A stretch of 64,000 nt of DNA from Salvia splendens. Taxonomy: Eukaryota > Streptophyta > Magnoliopsida > Lamiales > Lamiaceae. The stretch is from NCBI RefSeq assembly GCF_004379255.2, contig NC_056041.1, positions 20,925,559 through 20,989,558 of the forward strand. The letters run 5' to 3'. The notes beneath the pieces are model-generated. The model saw nothing but the letters and a program-made list of their open reading frames with translations, was not told the origin of the DNA and did no database searches. Each line of letters starts with the position of its first letter. Position 1 is the stretch's first letter. Shown piece by piece: positions 23,543 to 33,785 of the stretch. Position numbers and translations under genes: made by a program.

Positions 23543-23574
23543 GACGCCCACTCGCGGGCCGGCGAGTGGGCGTC
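23543..23574. repeat. Subterminal GC hairpin in Harbinger-2
   Basis: Same 13 bp arms as in Harbinger-1 (GACGCCCACTCGC and GCGAGTGGGCGTC), with loop GGGCCG. The identical arms and changed loop suggest the stem is under selection or recently shared. Confidence 0.9.
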
Positions 23575-23807
23575 ACGCACGACGCCGGGTTGCTCCACGT
23601 CGCCTCGGCGCGTGGCGAGACAGCCCGTCTCGTGGCTCGCCGGGACGAGACGCGGGACGAGACGGGACGAGATGGAGGCTGCAACGCGTCGCGCCGGCGT
23701 CCCGTCTCACCGGGACGAGACGCGAGACGCCGGCGAGACACGTAGTGGATGGTCTTATGATCAATTCACTACTTATAAAGAAATTGTACTAGCAATAATA
23801 ATAATAA

Positions 23808-23991
23808 GGGGTGTTTGGTTTATTAGATAAAATAGTAACAATATATAATTTATGATGAAATTGTGAGATTATTTAGTAGGAGGGGATTGACTATGATTAA
23901 TTGTCACATACCTATCCATCTAGGATTAATTCATGAGATTCAATCTCATAAACCAAACAATGAGATATAATCTTGGAAACAGAACACCCCC
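23808..23991. mobile_element. MITE with GGGGTGTTTGGTTT ends
   Basis: GGGGTGTTTGGTTTATTAG on the left and ..CAGAACACCCC on the right, with AAACCAAAC also near the right end. ATAATA occurs on both flanks. The superfamily is uncertain (hAT or Harbinger). It lies in the same oxidase intron as Harbinger-2. Confidence 0.6.
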
Positions 23992-25689
23992 ATAATATAC
24001 TATATGGACTACAAATTAATACAGGTAATCAGGACAATGGAACAATCGACGACCGCCGTGGTCGTGAAGACGGAGGATGGCAATGTCTACGAAGCAAAAT
24101 ACGCGATTTTGTCGGTCAGCATCGGAGGTCTTCAAAGCAACTTAATCTCCTTCTCACCACCATTGCCGGTATAATATACCAAACATTACCATGTTTAATT
24201 ATGAAATTTTAAACTAAAGTTGAAGCATGTAAGTATATTGTATGATAGGGATGGAAAACAGAGGCCATCTCAAATATTGACATTATGGTATACACAAAGG
24301 TCTTCCTAAAATTCCCAAATAGATTCTGGCCGTCAGATGCGGACGAAGAGTTCTTGATGTATGCACATCAAACACGTGGTTATTACACTTTTTGGCAGGT
24401 TACCACAAACAATGTCTTTTTTTATTATACTAGCAATTAAATTTAAAGGTTGTGGTACAGTGGACTCGAATCTGACATGTTAATTAACTAACAGAGTATG
24501 GAGAATGCTTACCCAGGATCGAACATCCTGGTTGTGACATTAACGAATGAAGAATCCAAACGAATCGAAGCACAATCCGATGAAGAAACTAAGAGCGAAG
24601 CAATGGGAGTGTTGAGAGCCATGTTTTGGCCTCATGTCCCTGAGGCGAGCGACATTCTCGTGCCAAGGTGGTGGAACAATCGCTTCCAACGCGGTAGCTA
24701 CAGCTTCTATCCGGTTCACGTCGATCATCACCTCCTACACCGTGTCAAGGTCTTTGTTTATAGTACTACTATATTACTATAATGCATCTTCCGGTGACAA
24801 TCATAAATCATTAATGAAATATACATACTACGAGAGAAAAAAGTTTCGATTTGATCACCATGTTAAGTCGTTGAAGGATTTTTGGTACAGGCACCGGTTG
24901 GAAGGATATTTTTCTCAGGCGAACATACAAGCGAAAAGTTCAATGGGTACGTGCACGGAGGCTACTATTCAGGTGAGACTAATACACGTAGATGAATAAT
25001 GGCTACGTGCATGGGATGGGACGAGAGTAACGTTTCTTTTTGCTCTTATCTTTATAGGCATGGATACTAGTAAAGCTTTGGTTGAAGAGATGAAGACTGA
25101 GATTGCTAGAGAAAACGAAACTCAGTCTTTTCTGCTTCAACCATTTTTAGACCTCACATTGCCACAACCTGGACCTGTGTTTGATATTCCACCACACCTC
25201 TTTCACAGGCTCTCACAGGATTTTATAATCAATTACTATTAGAAAACACAAGAAATTGTTATCATTGAATCAATTTAATTTTCTTGTAATTTATGTATAA
25301 GCTCCATTGATTTGATTCTTTTGTTTTATATAATGGTTGTATTAATGACTACCTAAACATGTTTGATTTCATCCATCTAAATATGAATATTACTGTCCCA
25401 AAATTCATTCAATGGACATACATTGGCATTGCACATATAATTATATTTTAAATGTTACATTCTTAAATTGAAGAAATTTTTTTGTATGAGACTTTCAGTG
25501 GTGTCTTTGAGGCTTTGCTCCACGTGAAATAAAATTCATACCCAATGATCTTGTCTTGTCATTGCATGCATTTGGATTCTCCGTTTCGCTAGTACCAATA
25601 AACCAATATGTTACATTGAGTTGCATTATTGATTGCAAGTAAATTACTTGAGGAAAATTATTTATTTCTACCAATTATCAATTGCCCTT

Positions 25690-26240
25690 AAAGTAAGGTC
25701 AAATTGCTAAATAAATTAAGAACAATAGTCAAATCCTGGTTTGTCCAACACTTTTCAAACTTTGAATGATAACTCATCACGTTTCATATGTTCTCAATTA
25801 TCCCATACGTCGTTTTTCCGATAAAATCCACGTTGATGTGGCCACTAAATTTATCTACGTGGAGAAAACAACGGTGGCACATAACGACGTTGTGTGGTTT
25901 ACCTAGAAACGACGTTGTTTTAGGTGAATTAATTAGGGCAAAACATTGTGTAGTATTTCCTCCTGCGCACAATTTTTACCCTAATTTATTCACCTAAAAC
26001 GACGTCGGTTCAAGGTAAACCAAAAACCAAATGACGTCGTAATGTGTCTCCGCTGTTTTTTATTTCAAGTAGATAAATTTGGTTGCTACATCATAGCAGG
26101 TTTCATCGGAAAAACGACGCATGTGATAATTGCAAAAATCTGAAACTTGGTGATATATCATTCCAATTTTGAAAAGAATAGGACAAACCAAAATTTGACT
26201 TTTTTCGTGATTTATTTGACAATTTGCTCATAAGATTAAT
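25690..26240. mobile_element. Foldback element with long terminal inverted repeats, family F copy 1
   Basis: The left side reads GTCAAATTGCTAAATAAATT.. and the right side read inward GCAAATTGTCAAATAAATC.. Similarity continues for ~200 bp on each arm, including CGTCGTTTTTCCGAT near 25807 and its complement ATCGGAAAAACGACG near 26107. It sits in the last intron of the reductase pseudogene. A relative is at 52596-53022. Confidence 0.75.
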
Positions 26241-26764
26241 AACGATGTAGTACAAAATAATGAGTTGAAAAGAGAGTTACCAGATTGGGAAGTTGGCCGT
26301 AGGTTAGAGTTCACGTAAGATTTGTAAAACTTTAGAGCAATTCAGCACTTGTGCAACAAGACAATATCTACCATTGGCTGTTGAATTCTCCAAAGCTAGG
26401 ATATGTGCATTTGCAACATCTCTTACATCAACATATACAAAATTTCCACCTGGGGTTGCATAGGTATACTTTCCTACAAATTAATAATCAATTTAACCCT
26501 CTTAATTCAATCATATTACATAAATAGAATTAGTAGTATTTATTACCTTGTGTAATCAAAGTAAGAAAACATTGGGAAGTTTCATTTAGAGTTGGCTTGA
26601 GAAGAGGGCCTATAACTAGCCCAGGATTCATAACTACCAAATCTATGCCATTTTCTTGTGCAAATTTGAATGCGGCTTCCTCCGCCAATATTTTTGAAAT
26701 AACGTACCATCGCTGAAACACAAGTTTATAAATTTTCATACATAGGGTCAGGGAGATTTTTTTT

Positions 26765-27510
26765 TTAAATGAGAATTTTGAGAACCGAAAATCATATCAG
26801 TTTGTTGATATATTAAAATATCAGTTGACATTACAAAACATATCGGTTCTTGATATTTATGAATAATCGAAATAATATTGAGTCGTGAACTTATATGTTT
26901 TGTAATGACAACTTATATTAATGTATTTACGAACTAATAAGGTTCTACGTTTCAATTAAGTTTAAGAAGAATTTTCAAATGAACAATCTCCTAGGATCAA
27001 CATCCCCTAAGACCATCCTTTGTATGAGAACTAAAAATTATTATAGTCCATTAGATCGAAAAATGGATGATGGTCTTGATTTTCCTGACTTGAATATCAG
27101 TTCGTTGATTCATGAATATCAGCTAGGGTAAAATGAATTTCAAAATATACAAACTAAAATTAATATAAAGAGAACTGATATGTTTTGAGATTCAAATTGA
27201 TATGTTTACTAATACTCCCTCCGTCCCACTTTAGGAGTCCCAGTTGAGTTCGACGCGGATTTTAAGAAATGTAAAGGAAAGTTGGAGAAAAAAGATAGTG
27301 GAATGTGGACCTACTTTTTATATTAGTTTTATAATAAAATGTGAGTGAAAAAAGTTTGTGGAATGTGGGGTCTAATACCATTTATGGAATATTCCAATTG
27401 GGACTCCTAAATTGAGACACCCAAAAATGGTAAACCGGGACTTCTAAAGTGGGGCGAAAGGAGTATTAGTGAATAAACGAACTGATATGGTTTTCGGTTC
27501 TCATTTAACA
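26765..27510. mobile_element. TIR element in the third intron of the reductase pseudogene
   Basis: AATGAGAATTTTGAGAACCG on the left and ..CGGTTCTCATTT on the right (AATGAGAACCGAAAACCATA inward) are inverted. Short inner phrases such as CATATCAGTT and GAACTGATATG repeat in both orientations. A complete Stowaway (27215-27463) is nested inside. Confidence 0.65.
27215..27463. mobile_element. Stowaway MITE, 249 bp, nested
   Basis: CTCCCTCCGTCCCACTTTAG on the left and ..CTAAAGTGGGGCGAAAGGAG on the right, flanked by TA on both sides, inside the TIR element at 26765-27510. Confidence 0.88.
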
Positions 27511-28744
27511 TATGTAGAAAATTAGGCTGAAGCAAAGATATAGTCACCTCCATTTCCCGAGCAAAGATTGGATCAGAAAAAGAAGTTTCATCAATCAAAG
27601 GGTTGGAGTTTTGGGTGGGTTTTTTGAAGGCAATAGTGACCATAGAAGATGTTAAGACCACTCTTTTCACAGACTGTGCCTTGCCACATGAACCAAGAAC
27701 ATTGAGTGTTCCTTTCACTGCTGGCTCTATAAGTTCCACCTGCATATATCCCATCATCAAATTCTATTCTTTTTTTTTTCTTTCCTTTTCCAACATCACA
27801 ACAAATTAAGAAAGTTAGAAATGGACCTGAGGGTCATTGACATTGTCAAGTATAACAGGAGATGCAGTGTGGAAGACAGCATCACAAGCATCAATCACAG
27901 AATCAAATGATCCTTCTTTCACTAAATTAGCTTCACACAAATGAAGTCTTTCTTCAGCTCCTTCAAGCGCCTTCAGATGCTCCACTTTACAAATATCGCC
28001 TATTCACCCACACATACGTCATAAATGCTAATACCTTCGTCCCATAAAAATAGTTTATATCTATTTAAGAATAATTTATGGGCATCGTTATACATTACAT
28101 TATTTTAATTACTTTTTTTCACTATCTTTTACTTTACCAATAACGTATTAAAACTCTCGCCATGAATCAATCGTTTATTTCTATGGGGGCGGATGAAGTA
28201 TATAATAAAGGACAAATTGCCAAAAAAATCACGAAGTTCGATCAATCTCATAGTTTTAAAAATTAGTCATTTACAGTATATCATAACTTTGACATTTTTA
28301 TGTGTGTCCCATTGATTTAGATTTAAGAGAAAATTATGTAGTACTGCAAATTTATATAGTATCACTCATATATTTAGATTTAAGAGAAAATCATAAAACT
28401 TAAGATATGTAGTTGAGTTAGCTTATAAGATGATCATTACCAATTATTCTTTTAATTTAATTGATGTTTTTTATCGTTAAATTAACATAAATTTAAAGAT
28501 TGCACCAGGTATTAGACATTATTAACTTTTCTCGGCTAACTCTCACATACAATTTAATTGATGTTATTAGTATAAGAAAATGAGGTGAAGTTGAGAAGAG
28601 AGAGAGACTAACTGAGGTTACGAACAGTAGCCTTGACGGTGTAACCGCGGTGGAGCAACAGTTTAACCAGCCATGAACCTATGTAACCCGATGCTCCCGT
28701 CACGCACACCACCTTATCCACCATTCTCATCTCTTGCTTTAATA

Positions 28745-28925
28745 CGCTTTGATATTTTAAGAAATGTAAAGAAAAGTTGGTTGAAAGAGTTAGTAGAATG
28801 TGAGACTCACTTTTTTATATTGATTTTATAATAAAATGTGAGTGAAATGAATTAGTGAAATGTAGGACCTACTTACCATTTATGGTAAAAATGAAGTGTG
28901 CTAATTATTGAGGGACATATAGGAA
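28745..28925. mobile_element. Stowaway-like MITE remnant in the reductase promoter
   Basis: TTTTAAGAAATGTAAAGAAAAG, a TATATTGATTTTATAATAAAATG core and ..ATTATTGAGGGACATA are typical inner parts of this MITE class. The outer ends are degraded. It starts about 15 bp upstream of the reductase ATG. Confidence 0.5.
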
Positions 28926-29379
28926 TTGAAAAGAGTGACAATTAATCAGGGACGGAAATTTATAACCTAAAAGAGAGGTAAAAAGAAAAAGTAATTAAAG
29001 TACAACAATTAGAAGAAGTCGCGGAAGCCGTCCATCAACTTAGAATTGATATTGAAATAAAGTATGTAAAGAAAGACCTAAAAGGAAATATAAATAATTT
29101 GAAATTTATTGAATGAATGACAAGAATAGCAATATTACGTATCAAGACCTACCTAATTAGAAATAAAAAAAAATAGAATTTGGTATTTGTTGAATGAATG
29201 AAATATCCGACTTAAGGAACAAGAAAATACTCCTAAGTATATATGGAAAAATATGGTAAATCATTAATTAACTAAATAATAGAGATATTTTTAAGGGATT
29301 GAGGGAATATTTCAGACCCTACATCTAGTTCGAATTGAGTGGGTCGGACGACTCAGCCCGGCCCAGGCTCAGACCTGGT

Positions 29380-29392
29380 TGGATTGGGCCCA
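29380..29392. promoter_or_regulatory. Site II-like TGGGCC motif
   Basis: ATTGGGCCCAT lies about 190 bp upstream of the DnaJ-like start, with CCCGGCCC and GGCCCG nearby. TGGGCC/GGCCCA elements are common in promoters of constitutively expressed plant genes. The surroundings could instead be a degraded transposon end rich in GGCCC. Confidence 0.35.
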
Positions 29393-29575
29393 TTTATAAA
29401 ATACATTCAAAATGACCCGGCCCGTTTACCCGCGTCTTCCTCCCGAGTCGACTCACTCGTCTGTGTATCGCCCTTCATTTCAGGGTCGCCACTCTCCCCA
29501 TTCCCAATTCCAACACAACAAAAACCAAGCAGCGCAAATTTCATAATTTTTATTTTGAATTAATGATATAAGAGG

Positions 29576-32199
29576 ATGAATAAAACCGGCAGAATAGCTG
29601 CGGCGGCGATCAATTCGCAAGCCAATCCTTTTCACCTCAGAGCTTGCCTTTTTCACAGCACTCCTCTTTCTGAGCGCAGACGGCGCACCCATTGGGATCC
29701 CGTACGCCCCTTCTTATCTTTCAATTTGATTCTGTCAATACGTATTTCGGGTTGTGGATTTTCAAATTAGGGTATTTTGGTGGAAAATTGGGAATGATTA
29801 GTTTGAAATAGATTTGTAGTATTTCCTTAATAATTGTAGTAGTATTAATTTATTCTCTTTTTCCTTGTTGTGCAGGAAAGCTTTGTTAGGGGTTCCGCAA
29901 AGGTGACATTTTTATCTGTTTCAGTTTTGCAATGTGCTTTGCTTATTTTACAATGGATAACAAATGAATGTTGGGCAGAAAAAGCTTTATAGTTTACACT
30001 TAATTTACGTTGCTATTGGAATATTTGTGTATAACATTGAACACAACAGTTTGTGTTCATTAGCTTCGTATTCCTTGCTAATAGTATAGATTGAAAATGA
30101 ACTGGTGTAGGAATAGGATTGATGGCTCTGCTAAGTCTACAATTTGTCTAGTTTGTTGATTTCTTTCCTTGGATTAGGCGATTAGCAAACACAGTTACAT
30201 AATGGGTGGTAGATTGGAAAATCTCTTCCTTGTATAATCTGAGTTATACCCGCTTCTTATATCTTCCAGAAGCATGTCAAGATATCATTAACAATGTTGA
30301 TCCAGTAAGTGAGAATTTCACAACCAACTCCCTATTCAATTAGTGAAGCGGTTCTTGAACTGGAATGTTGTAATGTTTCAGTTAAGATGTTCCAAACAAT
30401 GGAGTTCGTTTATATTGGATGAGTGATCTCCTCTGACCTCTAGTGGAATCCATTTCATGTTTGGCATTGATGTCATATTGCTTTTAAGTATCATTGATGA
30501 GTCGATTCTTAGTGATGAGTCAATTCTTATGTAGAAATTTAACCGGCACCAGAGAAGGCTCAAGAAAAAGACTCTGTTGCGAGATGTCCATGAATTTGCT
30601 GAGAATCTATTTCAGGTTATATATCTGATGGATTTACTCTTAAACCCCCTACAGCCGTTACCTGTACTCCTTAATTCTCAAACTATTTTCTAAATCTCTA
30701 GATTCATAAATTTTATAAATGGTCTGGGATTCATGTTAAAAGATGGGCTGAATGTCATGACTTATTAGTTGAATGACTACATCAATATTTCCAGCTTGTA
30801 TCCAATTACAGCAGGCAGTCGTTTCAAGATGTCTGTTCTAGAATGATAATGTCTGTTTATGAAACGAAAATCATATATTCGCATATTGTGTTGCTGCATT
30901 TTGTGGTTCAGTTTATTTCTGTTGTAACTCTTTCTTTATTAATAAGTTTCCACTTTCCTGAAAATGCTTTTTGCCTTTTTCTCCCCGCCCCCACCCAAAA
31001 CTAATAGATTAAATGCTTGATGTTATTGCCATGGAGCTACCAATGATCATTGTAATTTCTGAAATTCTTCGTGATGTTTCTACTAAACAGGGATGGGGTA
31101 CAGATGGTGATAAGTACGAGCAACCAGGTCGAAGAAATTCATGGTTCCGACCAAATTTCAGGGACAATGAATCTAACAGGGGCAGGTCAAGATATAGAGC
31201 ATCACAATTTAGGAGTACGTATGCCCCTTTATCGTAATCACGTACCATTAATATAAGCAGAAGAAGTTTCTCACTTATCTGCGCAAACTGCTTATACCAT
31301 AAAACATGTTTTGTACACAACTGCTAATCCTATGTTGCTAACATGTCTGTTCCTTATTATCTATCTTCTTATTATGTTCTTACTTCTCAGGGCGTTTTGA
31401 GTTTTGTGATGATGATGATGATGGTGATAAATATCATGACATGTACCGCTCCATGTTTGGTGGAAACAGATCCTTCTATTGGTCCTTCACAATAGATGAT
31501 GATGAACCACATTTTGGGCGCTCGTCAAATTACTCTGGCAATTTTAGGACTTCCCGTGGTCGGTCATACCAGTTTGGTGATGAATACGAGGAATATTACA
31601 CATCACAAGAGTACGAGAGGCCAGTAGATGGATTGAGGACCGACAGGCTTGCTTTGGGACTCAGTCCGTCTGGTCCAATAAACATAGACGATGTCAAAAG
31701 CGCGTAAGATCCCTTCAGATTTCCTCATATAATTTCCTATCCTTTTCCAAAGTGATCTTGATGCAGATTGTGATTCCATGGTTCTTATTATTTAGATACC
31801 GAGCTTGTGCATTAAAATGGCATCCAGATCGTCACCAGGGCTCTTCCAAGGTATTCTTTTGTGGTCTTCATTTCAATTATCTCTATGTGGATTAGATTTA
31901 GAGTTTAGACAGAGGATCAAACGATCAAACAACCAAAATAAACGCAACGCCCTCTGAATGCACGATTAAGTATAATTTCTTGAATCTTACAAAACTTGTA
32001 TGCCTAATCATTTTGTTTTTACTTAACGAGACATTGATGCTTTTTGACTACGAGCTTATGAGCTGAGTTCTATATCGTGTTTTTGGAAAACATAACTAGT
32101 TGGTCGTGGGACGGGTATTTGCAGGTTGTCGCAGAAGAGAAATTCAAGGTCTGCAGTGCAGCTTATCAGTCTTTATGCGATAAAATGTCGCTAAATTAG
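29576..32199 (+). CDS. DnaJ-domain-like protein, seven exons
   Basis: Exons: 29576-29701, 29876-29902, 30535-30615, 31091-31214, 31391-31703, 31796-31850 and 32125-32199. All borders are GT/AG and the joined frame gives 266 residues. The N-terminus (MNKTGRIAAAAINSQ..RACLFHSTPLSERRRR) is Ala/Arg/Ser-rich without acidic residues at first, consistent with organelle targeting, probably mitochondrial. The middle is Arg/Gly/Tyr/Asp-rich and probably disordered (an Asp run from GATGATGATGATGATG). The C-terminus carries a short J-domain core, DDVKSAYRACALKWHPDRHQ, with the HPD triad at about residues 233-235, then EEKFKVCSAAYQSLCDK. The HPD loop stimulates Hsp70 ATPase in J-proteins. The protein resembles an uncharacterised plant-specific family; no symbol is assigned. 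No damage is visible. Confidence 0.88.
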
Positions 32200-32504
32200 G
32201 GACAAAATGTATTGTATTACTATTAGTAGAATTATATATGGAGATGGAGGCATCGGCGTTGTAGGATCTCACTAATTATGATTACCTTAATTGTGTATCG
32301 GTTAACACCAGGAATTTCCTTCAAGAAATAATCACTAGTATTGCTTTTTTCTATATATATTTGAAGTATCATTGCATTTTTTTCTATATATAATTGAAGT
32401 ATCATTGCATTTAGTGGACAATTAATTACGGTAACACATTTACAAAATACAAACTGATGTAGCCATAAGAATAAGTGAACTAAGTGCCAAAACCAACAAA
32501 TTTA

Positions 32505-32760
32505 GACCATCTCCAACCCTACCTCAAAAATGAGTTTTAGTGTAGAAATTTTCTCCAACAACACACTAAGCTCAAATTCATTCTTGGTGTTTTTTTGTTA
32601 AACAACACCAAATATGGTGTTACTGCAAAGACAAAAACTAATAAATTGTGTAAATTTTGAATTTGGTGTAAATGATTGGAGTAAAATTACTTTTGGTGTG
32701 ACACGTACTAAAAAATTGAATTTTAGTTTGGTGTAAATATTTTGAGAATGATGTTAGTGC
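32505..32760. mobile_element. Harbinger/Tourist-like MITE remnant
   Basis: TTA followed by GACCATCTCCAACCCTACC resembles one end of a Tourist-class MITE, and the interior has repeated TTTGGTGTAAAT phrases. I cannot find a matching right end. The sequence at 32760-33060 is pyrimidine-rich, with no convincing gene. Confidence 0.4.
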
Positions 32761-32992
32761 TAAAACCAAACCTATTTATAAACCTACTTCTCTTTCATAT
32801 TCATTTCCCTTCCTCCATATTCATTTCCTCTTCCTCGATTGCCGTGGCATATTTCTCCACCTTCTTATCTCTCATCTTCAAGATACTCTTAAGATTTGTA
32901 ATCCAATATCTTGGATTTTCCTTTCCCCTTCTCCTCCTTCATCTTATAGTATTCATTCTTTTCTTTTGTACACATTTGCTTGAGCACTTGTC

Positions 32993-33235
32993 CTATTCGG
33001 AAATCCCAAATTTCCTCGAGCATGGGCTAAAACTTAAACAAGGAAGACCCTTTGTTCTGCAATTTCTACATAAAAAATAAAGATATTTGCAAACAACACT
33101 TTTCTTACTTTCTTTCTTTTTCTTGCAAGACTGTGCTTTTGGGCAGTTATATCTGTGTTGATTGTCCCCGTGGTTCTTTACATAACGGATACAATTCATT
33201 GCAGCAGCTCCACATACCTCATTACATTTATACAC
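32993..33235 (-). pseudogene. Degenerate zinc-knuckle fragment
   Basis: The minus strand reads KCNEVCGAAAMNC..KNHGDNQHRYNCPKAQSC, a Cys/His-rich pattern loosely like the zinc knuckles (CxxCGxxGHN..C) at the C-terminus of MULE/FAR1 proteins. Spacing is not canonical and no flanking domain is seen, so this is at most a fossil. Confidence 0.25.
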
Positions 33236-33469
33236 ATTCAGAACCTAAGATTTTACACTAGAAGCGTACCTTCGGAAGAGTAGGGATTGAGATGCTTCTG
33301 GTAGCCAACAACAAACCATTTTTAAAGCTTAAGCAACTCAACTTTAACAAGACTCTGAAGCTTAAACAAGACTACTCTTTCCAAGATTGGTAATCTATAA
33401 AAAAATAAAATCTGAAACGACAAAACATAAACAGCGAGAGAACTCGTATGAGTTCATCTAAATTATAAA

Positions 33470-33734
33470 CTCCCTCCGTTCCCTCATAGTTGAGGCGAAA
33501 CTTTTCGGCACGGAGTTTAAGAAATGGATGTTGAGTATGTTAAATTAATAGATAAAAAGGTAAGAGATATAAAAAAGTAGAGATAATAAAGTAACAAAAT
33601 GAATAAAGTAAGAGAATAAAGTAAGAGACAGTAAAGTAAGAAAGAGAAAAATATTACTATATATAAAAATGACTCAACTATGAGGGAACTCTCTGAAATG
33701 GAAAAATGACTCAACTATAAGAAAACGGAGGGAG
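33470..33734. mobile_element. Stowaway MITE
   Basis: CTCCCTCCGTTCCCTCATAG on the left and ..CTATAAGAAAACGGAGGGAG on the right form good terminal inverted repeats. An internal GACTCAACTATGAGGGAAC block near 33671 partly repeats the right end. Confidence 0.8.
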
Positions 33735-33785
33735 TACTTAATTTGTCCGGCACAGGCCAAGCCCCTACTAGCGCGATGGCTTGGC

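Larger units (their letters stand above)
21829..23754. mobile_element. Harbinger-2: element carrying only ORF1
   Basis: The left end GGCCATCCACTACGCTG and the right end read inward GACCATCCACTACGTG are bordered by TTA duplications (21826-21828 and 23755-23757). It sits in an intron of the oxidase remnant. The outer ~200 bp on each side, the hairpin at 23543-23574 and the promoter region closely match Harbinger-1, but the interior encodes the Myb-like ORF1 protein and no DDE transposase. Mobility would need transposase from elsewhere. Confidence 0.92.
20853..25242 (+). pseudogene. Polyamine oxidase (FAD amine oxidase), 5'-truncated
   Basis: Nine exon-like blocks match plant PAO in order: about 20853-21086, 21236-21337, 21425-21486, 21651-21805, 24025-24168, 24249-24398, 24496-24749, 24891-24972 and 25058-25242. 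Signatures include [70 protein letters not shown] and [18 protein letters not shown]. PAOs oxidise spermidine/spermine with FAD and release H2O2. The exon with the first FAD motif (GAGxSG) is not found: the frame begins at the equivalent of the residue just after it. Downstream of GAGW the frame jumps (GGTTGGAAACCAGACC) where homologues have WIAGVGGKE; a deletion that is not a multiple of three removes that loop. From NPLWEMARR on the exons remain open, so decay looks recent or the 3' part is still constrained. Harbinger-2 and a MITE occupy the fourth intron. Confidence 0.85.
25455..28730 (-). pseudogene. Cinnamoyl-CoA-reductase-like / phenylacetaldehyde-reductase-like SDR, disabled
   Basis: Exons: 28613-28730, 27827-27999, 27548-27739, 26547-26712, 26288-26473, and a remnant at 25455-25588. 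It starts [20 protein letters not shown], whose GASGYIG is the NADP-binding motif of extended SDRs. The catalytic Ser is in VVLTSSMVTIAF and the Tyr/Lys in WYVISK. True CCR has NWYCY at this site; RWYVISK points to the CCR-like/phenylacetaldehyde reductase branch. Near the end, ..VLQILREL is followed by TAA where relatives have Tyr (LRELYP), and PTANFPI continues after it, so this is a nonsense mutation rather than a natural end. The last exon (NDKTRSLGMNF.. then, in another frame, SLKDTTESLIQKNFF) has a frameshift. A protein ending at the TAA would be about 270 residues against about 320. Confidence 0.85.

Noticed and set aside
20853..28730. A metabolic gene cluster of oxidase plus reductase
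   Set aside because: Both genes are disabled, they are convergent, and their pathways (polyamine catabolism and aromatic aldehyde or CoA-ester reduction) do not connect.
32742..33080. A small membrane protein gene
   Set aside because: The hydrophobic frame reads a TTC/TTT-rich stretch next to a MITE remnant. There is no conserved motif and no splice or promoter support.
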